A DNA stretch of 64,000 nt, taken from contig JAACJM010000078.1 in the NCBI GenBank assembly GCA_013368315.1, positions 124,001 to 188,000 on the forward strand, written 5' to 3'. A program made the translations under genes and the position numbers. How positions within the stretch are numbered: the stretch's first letter is position 1; every line of letters starts with the position of its first letter. Origin of the DNA: Tetrapyrgos nigripes. Its lineage: Eukaryota; Basidiomycota; Agaricomycetes; Agaricales; Campanellaceae. The notes under the pieces were generated by a model. The model was given only the letters and a program-made list of their open reading frames with translations, searched no databases and was not told the origin of the DNA. Positions 21,882 to 31,216 of this stretch are shown here, piece after piece.

Positions 21882-22589
21882 CTACGACATGTGAAGGACA
21901 TACGTCCTCCCATCGCTCATGACCGAAATCCCCTCAAACTTCGTATGTCCAGCTAGGAAGTCAACTCTCCTCACTCCACCTTGCTTCTCTGCTTCTCCCG
22001 CATATTTATCCCTCTCCCCAACCTTTCTGTACCTGTCCACGTACGCCCTATTAACCCTCTTCAAATCATCCGGAGACCTGATAGAGCGGTACTCGGATTC
22101 AGTGATTCGTGTACGGAGGGTATAATATACAGCGTCAAACACGTCGCGGAGAGTGATGAAGACCCCGTTGGAGGGAGTGACGAAGATGCGCCAGTGTGGG
22201 CTGAGATGTGGGATGGAGAGGGTGAGAGATGCCACTGGGGGTGAGATGGCTGGTTCGGAGAGGGTTCGTTGTGCAATGTAGGTGGAGGATGAGGAGGTGG
22301 TCATCGTGGAAGGGGGAAGCCGGACATCGAAGCGTACACCGGGATGGGAATGAGAGTAGATGAGGTATTTGTGGAGTTGAGGGCCTCGTGAGGAGTGGGA
22401 GTAAGGGGACCTGGGGCTAGTGGAGCTGTGACGAGACTCTGAGTGGTGCCTGTGGTCATGGTAAGAGGGCGAGTGTGGGGAGCCATGGTAGTGAGACGAA
22501 TAAGACAAGCGTGATGGAGATGGAGGCGTAACAGTAGACGCAGTATGCAAAGTAGGAAGTGTTGCAAACCGAACGTGCTTTCCTGGCAT
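21882..22589 (-). CDS. DUF6699-type protein, duplication copy 1
   Basis: Single-exon 235-codon frame, ATG at 22589 (MPGKHVRFATLPTLHTASTV). Residues 1-75 are Ser/His/Pro-rich and likely disordered. Residues 75-180 hold LIYSHSHPGVRFDVRLPP and WRIFVTPSNGVFITLRDVFD, followed by AVYYTLRTRI, the layout of basidiomycete DUF6699 proteins (a short half of unknown function after a low-complexity N-terminus). The tail reads FLAGHTKFEGISVMSDGRT. Paralogue at 28154-28861 has the same length and differs at only a small number of residues, so both are under some constraint or very recent. No signal peptide or membrane helix; function unknown. Confidence 0.8.
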   Translation of the reverse strand: MPGKHVRFATLPTLHTASTVTPPSPSRLSYSSHYHGSPHSPSYHDHRHHSESRHSSTSPRSPYSHSSRGPQLHKYLIYSHSHPGVRFDVRLPPSTMTTSSSSTYIAQRTLSEPAISPPVASLTLSIPHLSPHWRIFVTPSNGVFITLRDVFDAVYYTLRTRITESEYRSIRSPDDLKRVNRAYVDRYRKVGERDKYAGEAEKQGGVRRVDFLAGHTKFEGISVMSDGRTYVLHMS

Positions 22590-22756
22590 TCAAGTTGGGG
22601 GTCGTAAAAAGTCTGGAGCGCGTTGAGCGTCGCTAGTGGTAGGAGCTTTGAGACGTAGACAAGAAAAGCTCCGGAATGAAAGAAGACACGAGTCTCAGCG
22701 CTTTTATAGTGAAATTTTTTGGAGGAACCCTGCGCTTGATTAAATTTCCGTAAGTA

Positions 22757-22850
22757 CAGTGACTCCGAAAACTGATCCCACCCCCGTAGATCAAATTGAG
22801 TTTTTGAATTGAATCTGGTCACGGGGGTGGCATCATTTTCGGAGTCACTG
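22757..22850. mobile_element. 94 bp palindromic Tc1/mariner-like MITE with TA duplication
   Basis: Starts CAGTGACTCCGAAAA and ends with the inverse TTTTCGGAGTCACTG, flanked on both sides by TA. The arms pair almost over their whole length (CCACCCCCGT, AAACTCAATT). The paralogous site in copy 2 reads CCGTAAGTAGGTGACGCG with a single TA at 29034-29035, a clean empty site. No coding capacity. Confidence 0.9.
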
Positions 22851-23021
22851 TAGGTGACGCGTATATGCAGCGCATTCAGAATGCAAAAGGTGTTAAAGGA
22901 CGGGTCAATCAACGTCGTGACACAGCAACTCTGCACAGCGTCCCGCCTTCTGTACCACAACTTCCCATGATGAGCGGTCCAGACTCCAAGCCGGCGGGAT
23001 TCCAAATTCATGTTATGAGTA

Positions 23022-23373
23022 CAGTTGACTCCTCTTAAGGCATACCCCTCGGTGGATACCAAAAGGTATGCCTTAGAAGAGAGTATGCCTTTTGAGAAAG
23101 CACTTTGACAGGGAAAGTGGGTTTTGGTTACGAGGCCCTTTTAAGGGACTCGTTCCTACAAACTGAAGTTTGCGGGTGTGACTATGCTTAACGGATACAC
23201 CGATTTTCTTACTAATTTCCGGCTCGGAATCAAGTAAAAGCTGATACCGACTCGGAGCAGAGCGCTCGTTTAGCGCGCGTTACACTCACTCTTGACTCAC
23301 TCCCTTTTTTTGGGCCTCATTGCCGCGCGGAGCGGTGGCCCACATTTCCTTCATTCCCCGAGGGAGTCGACTG
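23022..23373. mobile_element. 352 bp pogo/Tc1-like non-autonomous element
   Basis: Ends CAGTTGACTCC and GGAGTCGACTG (11 bp inverted repeat, one mismatch) with TA on each side. CAGTYGACTCC is a common terminus of fungal pogo/Fot1-type elements. The duplicated locus at about 29207 lacks the insert. A second internal hairpin GGCATACC...GGTATGCC lies near the left end. No transposase. Confidence 0.85.
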
Positions 23374-23607
23374 TATAGGCATTCAGCGAGTGCCTCAGCA
23401 CCCTTGCCGATTTCCAGACGATTTTGCCATTGTTTACGCTGTCTGCGTCGGGCAACGACGAGCGCTTAGTCTCTTCTTGCTCTGCCGTGCGTGACATGTG
23501 ACTGTCACGCAGTCATAGCTGTCCTCCTAATTCACTCTTAATTCTTAAGTCCTCCTGGCAGCCATGGCTCAGCGCTGGGTTTTCAAGCCTTGTGTTATGC
23601 CACTGCC

Positions 23608-24726
23608 TAGTCTCTTATAAACAGACAGTATCAGCGATCATTGAAATGATGCGATAGCAGTCTGTCGTCAAAGCGGGGGTTTTTAGGGACCAGTTTTTGT
23701 CAATACAAAGGTAATAGAAAAGACTTATAATGTAATCTTCACACGACCTATTTTGGGAAGCGGTGCTCTTTCTGCTCAACTTGTCCCAACGACTCTGCTG
23801 CTTCCTCCCGTTATATTTTGTGATAATAAAGCTATAGATGTTATATTCCAGACTCTTTAATGGTCCTACAGCCCCCAGAAGCACCGAAAATGACCGGCAC
23901 ATAAGGGAAACAGACTGTGGGAATATTACGCAATAAGTCATCTTTGTAAGCAAAAAACTCAAGGGGGTGGCGGCGAAAATTTTTTTTACATCCACTCATA
24001 AAAAATTTGTGGCCTACCCAGACCCCCCCCTCCTTCCCCCTTCCATATATGGTATATCAGCCAGATAAGATTAGATAAACTGTAAGATAAGACAAGATAA
24101 TGTTACCCATCCTCTACTGACTAGACCCTTCGTCTTTTGTGAGCCATTTCTTGACAAGAATCCCACTTCCAATTGACGCCGCGCTCTGGGGGAATGTTCT
24201 TGTTGCCCACATGGCAATGGGACTGGCCAGAGCGATGCTTTTCGTTGGTTGGCTTTGCACGCAGACTTTCCAATATGGCCGTCCAGGTTTTTGTAACCTC
24301 CGGTACCCACTCGTACTTCCTCGTTACACTCCGGACAGACAAGGACACTGTTGGCTGTCCATTCGCTGGGTTCCTTTTTCTTTCTGGGCATGGTGATGGA
24401 CGATGTGTAGAGAAGGCGGGCTGTAGTAAGGTTGAAAAATCTTTGTTCTAGTACGCCAACCAGTTTGTACGTATAAGGTAGCTACGAACTTGTACTAGAA
24501 GACCCTCGGAACTTACTTAAAACTTTAACTGACATTTATCCACCTCCGTTGATGTTGATCAGCACCTCATAGGACGTTCCGAGACGGTCAGTCCAAGGTT
24601 GTCAAAAAAAGTTTTGGCCAGACCATAGACCCCCCCCTCCCCCCCCACCCCCTGTTCCGGATATTCGGTCCGCCACCCCCTTGAAAAAACTGGTCCCTAA
24701 GCTCTCGATCTCTTAAAACTAGACTA
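23608..24726. mobile_element. 1.1 kb class II insertion with 9 bp target duplication and nested insert
   Basis: GCCACTGCC occurs on both sides (23599-23607 and 24727-24735); copy 2 has a single GCCTCTGCT at the same point (about 29400). Termini are TAGTCT and AGACTA. Inside, TTAGGGACCAGTTTTT at about 23682 is mirrored by the inverse at about 24685-24700, and the adjoining TCAAGGGGGTGGCGG is also mirrored. On the left these two blocks are split by about 250 bp (23698-23945), indicating a second insertion inside the left inverted repeat. A zinc-finger frame is carried on the minus strand (24071-24391). The superfamily is unclear: 8-9 bp duplications fit hAT or Mutator-like elements. Confidence 0.75.
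24071..24391 (-). CDS. Zinc-finger frame within the 1.1 kb element, possible transposase remnant
   Basis: ATG at 24391 gives MPRKKKEPSEWTANSVLVC and then CPECNEEVRVGTGGYKNLDG followed by HIGKSAC, a CxxC...HxxxxxC finger with the GGxxNxxxH spacing found at the N-terminus of some basidiomycete transposon proteins. After about residue 50 the frame lacks recognisable content; an intron may follow. No catalytic domain is present, so it is a fragment. Expression is unknown. Confidence 0.45.
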   Translation of the reverse strand: MPRKKKEPSEWTANSVLVCPECNEEVRVGTGGYKNLDGHIGKSACKANQRKASLWPVPLPCGQQEHSPRARRQLEVGFLSRNGSQKTKGLVSRGWVTLSCLILQFI

Positions 24727-24745
24727 GCCACTGCCGACATTTCGC

Positions 24746-25050
24746 ATGGATGAATTCATAGAATCAGATCCGAGAACGTTCAACACCCACTGTACTACAT
24801 CGCTGCCTTGCTTTACCTGCTGCTTTCAAGCCTTAAAGTTCGTCTACGTGGTCCGATCCCTATATGATCGTGTAAATCCACCTTCATTTCGTACACTTGT
24901 GCCTCCCCAGCGTATTCTGCGCTGGTACAGCTATACTCGCGATCCTCACAATTGGACACTCGGTCGATCCCACAAGTCGTTTCGGCTGTGATGATTTGGA
25001 AACTCCAGGTCTTCTCTTCTCCGTCTGTAGCAGATTTGCGCGACTTAGGG
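24746..25050 (+). pseudogene. LINE-like C-terminal Cys/His relic, copy 1
   Basis: One frame reads SRFGCDDLETPGLLFSVCSR then FARLRGVL, resembling the CxFGC...H...C knuckle after the reverse transcriptase of basidiomycete LINE-type elements. The expected histidine is lost and the frame is broken several times. The same stretch occurs in copy 2 at 29415-29858, where the other frame reads CRFGCNDLQLHV. Confidence 0.4.
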
Positions 25051-25053
25051 GAG

Positions 25054-26184
25054 TGTTGGCCCCATCTCTACCAGTATATTCGCCGCCACATCCTTTCTTG
25101 TCACGAATGTCAACTTCGTAGTCGCAAATCCATCAAAATACCCCCTATCGTCTCCACACCTGTCTCAGCGTTCCGAAAGATTTATGTGGATGTCATGTTC
25201 ATGCCACCAGTGATGAGATTTCGGTATATTGTGGCTGCGAGGGATGATTTGACGGGATTTTGTGAAGCTAGAGCCTTGAGGAAGAACAATTCGAAAGCAC
25301 TCGCCAAGTTCTTTTGGGAACAGCTTTATTGCCGCTATGGAATCATCTTACAAGTTACCACTGACAATGAGTCAGAAGTGAAAGCGGCCTTTGCTATCCT
25401 TCTTCGACGTCTCAAAGTCCACCAGATTCGGATCTCCCCATACAATTCCAAGGCAAACAGTGTCGTCGAACGTGGTCACTACATTATCTGAGAATCATTA
25501 GTCAAGGCTTGTGAGGGACGCATCTCTCGCTGGCCTGAACTCCTCCATCTCGCTATATTCGCCGATATCATCACCATTCGACGCCAAACTGGTTACTCGC
25601 CCTTCTTCCTTCTCTATGGTTATCATCCTATCCTTCCTTGCGACCTCGCTGAAGCCTCCTTTCTCGTCGATGGTTGGGAACCCAACATGACTCCCAGTGA
25701 CTTCCTTGCCCTTCGTATTCGACAGCTTCAGTTCAAGCCCAACGATATTCAGACAGCAGTTAACGTTCTATGCTACCATCGCTTCTGCTCCAAGGAGCAT
25801 TTCGAACATCGCTATCGCCGTCGTCTATTTCGCGAAGAGTTTAAGAAAGATGATTTAGTATTGGTCAGGAATTCTCGAGTGATGAATGATTTAGGAAGGA
25901 AGGCAAAGTCAAGGTGGCTTGGTCCTTATGCTGTTGTCCGTCGTACCAAGGGTGGTTCATACGTCCTTCGAGAGCTCAACAGTGCTATTTCTGTCCAAGG
26001 CATCGCCGCCTCCCGCCTTTTGCCCTACATATCCCGTACTAGCCCAGAACTTCAGAAACTCGCTGCAGAATTACCCCCGAATGATGAAGATATCGAAATC
26101 GAGTTCAAAGAAGGAGACGTAGTGGTTAATTCAGATGAGGAGATGGAAATTCTCTCTTCCCCAGAAGGTTCTGATTCCGAGTAG
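25054..26184 (+). pseudogene. Ty3/gypsy integrase fragment with one in-frame TGA
   Basis: Frame fused to the end of duplication copy 1. It holds the second half of the HHCC finger (SCHECQLRS), integrase core (IYVDVMFMPP; VTTDNESEVK with catalytic Asp; NSVVERGHYII with Glu), a C-terminal GPY-like part (KSRWLGPYAVVRRTKGGSYV) and an acidic tail. TGA at 25489 interrupts ...HYII/ESLVKACEG, again where arginine is usual. Otherwise open to TAG at 26182. RT and RNase H are missing, so only the 3' third of an element remains. It is a different lineage from the first chromovirus; no chromodomain is visible. Confidence 0.85.
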
Positions 26185-27120
26185 TCCCTTTTGCAAAATT
26201 GCAACTGGGGACAGTTGCTTTCTCTGGTCCATAGTGAATGTAGTACCGATTTTCGGTTACTACTTTAGTTCATTCAAATCTCGTTCCCCTATTCGCGTCC
26301 TCTTTTTCATTTTTTCACGTTTCTAGTAGTTTTCCGAGTTGATTATCGTTTCAACTATTTGCTGCGCACGGACCATTTCCGTCATACTCCCAATTTCGTC
26401 TTACTCCCGATTGTGTTTTATATGTTCCGTATTTCCATATGTACTGCTTTTCCGCATTTCTGCTCTTACAGCCTGTTGTAACGAGCTTCGAGTCTTATTA
26501 CATATTTTAGAAACACCCGTATTTAGCTATAGACTACGATACGTACGTACAAACCGATTTGTATAAAGAGTATCTACTTACTAAATAAACCAAGTCCTTC
26601 GTGTTCCCCAGATATTTCCAGTCTTCATCTTACTTCTCAGAAACTTCCCTCTACCTCTCTGATCTCGCCTGCCCAGTTAAAGTCTGGCAAACGCGAAGTT
26701 TTAGAAGTTATTGATTTTCGAGAGTTTCAGCCACTTGTTTCTTCCATCCGTTGCAACCAGGTCTTCGTATACGTCCTCTCCCTCCTCCTAGCGGGATTCC
26801 CCGGCTGTCATAGAGCCTTTGGGAGTCTCGTGCGTTGTTTATTTACTGCGCATCAGCATCACCTCTGGGAAGCTCTATGATTTTGGTGAGCTGGATAATA
26901 TTGATTTGTGTATCGCTCCAATAGATTTTGACTGTGAGATTGAGGTTATTGGGAAGGAACTGCGAATAGATGGAATAAAAATGATTTATTGAAGGCGGTG
27001 GGGCTGTAGGTAGTCTTAAAGTACAGATTCTATGTTAAGTCATTAAAAAATCCATTTTTTTTACCTGCCAGAGTTGCCTGCCAACTGCCGGCGAGAGATT
27101 TCAGACCTCCCATGGTCACT
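26185..27120. other. 3' region of the gypsy fragment and intergenic DNA
   Basis: Directly after the stop, AACTGGGGACAGTTG resembles a gypsy polypurine/LTR junction, but I could not fix LTR ends. The rest shows no gene. An LTR probably occupies part of 26200-26700. Confidence 0.4.
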
Positions 27121-29795
27121 AAAAATATAGACCAAAGAGTATAAGTGGCGACATACCATGATCCGTACATACCGCCCCGGGAACTGTGGAACGTAGCTTC
27201 ATCGCCTCGCAACTTTCTTTGATCCGGGTCACCTTGAAGGCCAAGCACAAAGACAAGTACTTGGCTCCCATTGTATCAGTTCTTGGTCCTAGTCCGGATA
27301 ATAGACACCCCCTCCTCCCATACTTCGAGTATCCATATCCCCTCAGAATAGTCATTGTCTATTGGTTCTATTGTCCAGATCATAGTAGTCGTTAGTTCCG
27401 AGACCTTCAGATCATGTACATCATTGAAGGATGAAAAAACAAGGCGTTCATTCAATTCGCCAACTTGACGATCTTGAGAACATGTCATATTGGGATCTAC
27501 TTACCTCAGAAATTACTAGGCTTGCCCAGTCCAAGAAGTTCACTGATCATTTCGTGGGCGGGAACTAAGGAAAGCAGAGGATGATCGTTACAACATCCGA
27601 ACTTCAGAAGGAACAAAGGGACTAGCAAGTGAAGAATGATAGCATATATTTGAGGACATGGGAGCATAAAACATGGGGTGAGCATAGATAGACATAGAGG
27701 GATAAAGGGTAGAAGAAAGGAACAATAAAGGAAGAACAAGTAAGGGAAAAATTTGCGTAATAGAGAAAGAGGAATAGGATAAGTATGTATAAATCAAATA
27801 GTTACAGCTGTCCGTGAGCAGATGCATACATGAAGAACGTGATGGCCGTTAAGACGAATCGCAAAAGGGAAGAAGGGCGTGAAGAAGAGAAAGTGATACA
27901 GTGACATCGTGAAAGGTGGAAAAGACAAAATGAATAGCAAAGGATACAACTGCAATGATATGCGACAAGCAGAGTCCAACGATTGAATGTCTGGATGGTA
28001 TAAAACAAAAGAAAGCAGTCCGATGGGGTATATCATTGATGATGGAGAATAGAAGATGAGAGGAAGAGACGGTCATTAGAGACATTAATAGAATGATAAG
28101 GATCGTTATGGGAGTTGAAGAAAGGGACAGTGGCGGGAAGAAGAGCCAGGCGCCTACGACATGTGAAGGACATACGTCCTCCCATCGCTCATGACCGAAA
28201 TCCCCTCAAACCTCGTATGTCCAGCTAGGAAGTCAACTCTCCTCACTCCACCTTGCTTCTCTGCTTCTCCCACATATTTATCCCTCTCCCCAACCTTTCT
28301 GTACCTGTCCACGTACGCCCTATTAACCCTCTTCAAATCATCCGGAGACCTGATAGAGCGGTACTCGGATTCAGTGATTCGCGTACGGAGGGTATAATAT
28401 ACCGCGTCAAACACGTCGCGGAGAGTGATGAAGACCCCGTTGGAGGGAGTGACGAAGATGCGCCAGTGTGGGCTGAGATGTGGGATGGAGAGGGTGAGAG
28501 ACGCCACTGGGGGTGAGATGGCTGGTTCGGAGAGAGTTCGTTGGGGAATGTAGGTGGAGGATGAGGAGATAGTCATCGTGGAAGGGGGAAGCCGGACATC
28601 GAAGCGTACACCGGGATGGGAGTGAGAGTAGACGAGGTATTTGTGAAGTTGAGGGCCTCGGGAGGAGTATGAGTAAGGGGACCTGGGGCTAGTAGAGCCG
28701 TGACGAGACTCTGAGTGGTGCCTGTGGTCATGGTAAGACGGCGAGTGTGGAGAGCCATAGTAGTGAGACGAGTGAGACAAGCGTGATGGAGATGGAGGCG
28801 TAACAGTAGACGTAGTATGCAAAGTAGGAAGAGTCGCAAATCGGACGTGCTTTCCTGGCATTCAAGTTGGGGGTCGTAAAAAATCTAGAGCGCGTTGAGC
28901 GTCGTTAGTAGTAGGAGCTTTGAGACGTAGACAAGAAAAACTCCGGAATGAAAGAAGGCACGACACGAGCCTCCCAGAGCTTTTATAGTGAAATTTTTTG
29001 AAGGAATCTTGCACTTGATTAAATTTCCGTAAGTAGGTGACGCGTATATGCAGCGCCTTCGGAATGCAAAAGGTGTTAAACGACGGGTCAACCAACGCCG
29101 TGACACAGCAACGATGCACAGCGTCCCGCCTTCTGCACCACAACTTCCCACGATGAACGGTCCAGGCTCCAAGCCGGCGCGTCGGCATTCCAAATTTATG
29201 TTATGAGTGCTTCTTGAGTGCTTCAGGAATCAGCGCTTCAGCACCCTCGCCGGATTTTTTACCCTGTCTGCGTCGGGCAACGACGAGCGCTTAGTCTTTT
29301 TTTGCTCTGCCCGTGCAGTCATTATTTCTCATTCACTCTTAATTCTCAATTTCTCCTGGCAGCCATGGTTCAGCGCTGGGCTTTCGAGCCTTGTCTTATG
29401 CCTCTGCTGACATTTCGCATGGACTCGGATGAATTCATCCAATCGGACATTCGGCCATACATCCGAGGACGTTCAACTTGCGTTCAACACTTACTGTATC
29501 GCTGCCTTGCGTCGCCTGCTGCTTTCAAGCCTTAAAGTTCGTCTACTATGGTCCGATCTCTATATGATCGCGTAAACCCACCTTCATTTCGTACACTTGT
29601 GCCTCATCAGCAGATTCTGCATTGGTACGGCTATACTCGCGATCCTCTGTGAAGTGTCGATTCCTGGTGGGTGAATGCACAATTGGACACTCGTTCGATC
29701 TCACATGTCGTTTTGGCTGTAATGATTTACAACTCCACGTCATCTCTTCTTCACCTGTTGCAGATTTGCGCGACTTAAGGGAGTATTCTCGGCGT
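27121..29795 (+). repeat. Segmental duplication, copy 2 (insertion-free)
   Basis: Direct repeat of 20885-25053 carrying the DUF6699 gene and LINE-like relic. It keeps pre-insertion sequence at the three positions where copy 1 has transposons. Similarity ends after GCAGATTTGCGCGACTTA; beyond it the sequence continues in a frame SRRELEKFIDALTKFHLG not present in copy 1. Confidence 0.9.
28154..28861 (-). CDS. DUF6699-type protein, duplication copy 2
   Basis: 235-codon single-exon frame, ATG at 28861 (MPGKHVRFATLPTLHTTSTV). Same organisation as copy 1: Ser/His/Pro-rich N-terminus, LVYSHSHPGVRFDVRLPP, WRIFVTPSNGVFITLRDVFD, end FEGISVMSDGRTYVLHMS. Substitutions versus copy 1 are scattered and no indel or stop has arisen, so both remain potentially functional. 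Upstream sequence (28862-29190) also matches copy 1, except for the missing TA-flanked insertion. Function unknown; no localisation signal seen. Confidence 0.8.
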   Translation of the reverse strand: MPGKHVRFATLPTLHTTSTVTPPSPSRLSHSSHYYGSPHSPSYHDHRHHSESRHGSTSPRSPYSYSSRGPQLHKYLVYSHSHPGVRFDVRLPPSTMTISSSSTYIPQRTLSEPAISPPVASLTLSIPHLSPHWRIFVTPSNGVFITLRDVFDAVYYTLRTRITESEYRSIRSPDDLKRVNRAYVDRYRKVGERDKYVGEAEKQGGVRRVDFLAGHTRFEGISVMSDGRTYVLHMS

Positions 29796-29858
29796 GAGCT
29801 TGAAAAATTCATTGATGCGTTGACGAAATTCCATCTCGGGATGCCTGAGGTGCTGTAA
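29415..29858 (+). pseudogene. LINE-like C-terminal Cys/His relic, copy 2
   Basis: One frame contains VKCRFLVGECTIGHSFDLTC, RFGCNDLQLHV and then ADLRDLREYSRRELEKFIDA, ending at 29858. The Cys-Cys-His spacing and position fit the zinc knuckle at the end of LINE-type reverse transcriptases. The upstream part is frame-broken and no RT core is present. This copy preserves the likely original junction lost in copy 1. Confidence 0.4.
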
Positions 29859-30526
29859 TATTAATGCTGATCACGCTCAATCTCTTCCATGATCACCGTG
29901 ATCGGCCTCTTAAGCTTCACTCCACCCGTTATTATCTTGGTGTCGTATGCGTGGTTACTAGATAGTGGGTTCTTCGTAAGAGACCGGCGCCTGCACTCTC
30001 ATGTCTGTGAACCTTGCTAGTCATATTTGGGGTACTGTGCGCCAGCATGGACCTCTTAAACCATCTTGTACTTACCGTTCTGCCCCCTTCAGGAAGTTAC
30101 GTCTTTATCTTCCGCTTTGCCTCGTCACTATCTTCGCTACCTTACATCTTCTTAGTAGTTTTTGCAGCTGCTTGCCTTTTCTCTCTTTTCGGTTCCTTTT
30201 CTTGTTTTTGCTTTTCTTTTCTTGTTTTTCTTTTCTTTGCGTATGCCTAGTGTATGTCTTGCCTTTCCTGACTGAATGCTCTGGAATCTGTATCTTTCTT
30301 CCTATGCATAGCCGGTGATGAGCTGGGTTATACTTTGTTTGTAACGTACACAGAGGCTAATTCACCCTTAATTTTTAATTCCTACTTGTCGTCCAGCAAT
30401 ACATAGAAGCAGTCAGTAGTATGGCCAGTAGGCATTGAGGAGTACTGCAATTTTACAAGCTGGGAACGGAGTCACGGACTGCGGACTGCCCTATTCCTGT
30501 ACTATACAACTCATATATAAATACAA
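29859..30526. other. Intergenic, no gene seen
   Basis: Contains a TTTTCTTGTTTTTCTTTTC-type pyrimidine tract at about 30180-30240. No supported coding region. Confidence 0.5.
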
Positions 30527-30531
30527 TATTA

Positions 30532-31211
30532 GACAGTTTGCGCTTTTCGGTCACGTGCGAAATCCGCGTTGCGCTATTCGGACGTGACCGAAAATGACGT
30601 TGCGCCTTTGCTGGCATTGTCGTGTTGACTCTTCCTTCCTCTGGTACTTGTATGGGTGATGATGACTAGAACACGGGCCCGAGGAGCAAATCTGCTTGAT
30701 GACAAGGCAACCGGTGCAGAGGGCTCCATGGAACCATCCAGTCTGAAACCCGAGCAATCCATTCACACTGCGGACGGCGATGGGTATTTGCCAGCCATTT
30801 TTGCGCAGGTGTAAATCTCAAATCTTTCAGAGCAGTTTTTGCAGGCCGAACATACCCCATATGGGACCGTTTTGAGGCCGGAATTCCATATGGGGTAGTT
30901 CCGGCGCCGAGCAAAAGTTCGAGATTTAAGGTTGCACAAAAATGGATGGGAAATACCCATCGCCGTCCGCTGTGTCATGAGCAAAAAATTGGCAGAGGGC
31001 CTCATGGAGCATATGACAATACTGAGAGGTACCGCGGTTCATTAAATGTGCTATAGGGTGTCTTGTAAGAGTTGAGATGCTCAGAAGTGGTGAAGACATG
31101 GCCTATACTTGGTCTATACACGGTTGACATGCGCATTGCGCAATGCATTTTTCGGTCACGTACAAAAAGCACAACGCGGATTTCGCACGTGACCGAAAAG
31201 CGCAAACTGTC
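30532..31211. mobile_element. 680 bp element with about 43 bp terminal inverted repeats and TATTA duplication
   Basis: Ends GACAGTTTGCGCTTTTCGG and the exact inverse; the arms match over 43 bp with one mismatch, then more loosely for 30 bp. Each arm is itself palindromic: TTTTCGGTCACGT is followed by ACGTGACCGAAAA. TATTA flanks both sides (30527-30531, 31212-31216). No transposase. The near-perfect arms suggest recent activity or conversion. A smaller hairpin element is nested in the centre (30766-30974). Superfamily not assigned. Confidence 0.85.
30766..30974. mobile_element. 209 bp hairpin element, CACTG...CTGTG ends, 3 bp duplication TCA
   Basis: Starts CACTGCGGACGGCGATGGG and ends with its near inverse; TCA on both sides. 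The centre carries a second palindrome around CCCCATATGG/CCATATGGGG. Same size and core as the element at 53207-53414, so the two are one family. The CAC start and 3 bp duplication fit CACTA-type elements. Nested inside the 680 bp element. Confidence 0.8.
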
Positions 31212-31216
31212 TATTA

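Larger units (their letters stand above)
20885..25053 (+). repeat. Segmental duplication, copy 1 (with three insertions)
   Basis: Direct repeat of 27121-29795. Both copies hold, in order, a CCAAGCACAAAGACAAGTACTT block, CATCATTGAAGGAT, a stretch ending in an intact DUF6699 gene on the minus strand, and a LINE-like relic. Copy 1 is longer because of insertions at 22757, 23022 and 23608; copy 2 has a 50 bp extra piece near 27270 and 34 bp near 29645. Similarity stops in GCAGATTTGCGCGACTTA at about 25035-25053, where copy 1 joins a gypsy integrase and copy 2 continues with a different reading frame. Confidence 0.9.

Noticed and set aside
24952..25050. Extending the integrase frame upstream to 24952.
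   Set aside because: Upstream codons lie in sequence shared with duplication copy 2, which is LINE-like, so the frame there is fortuitous.
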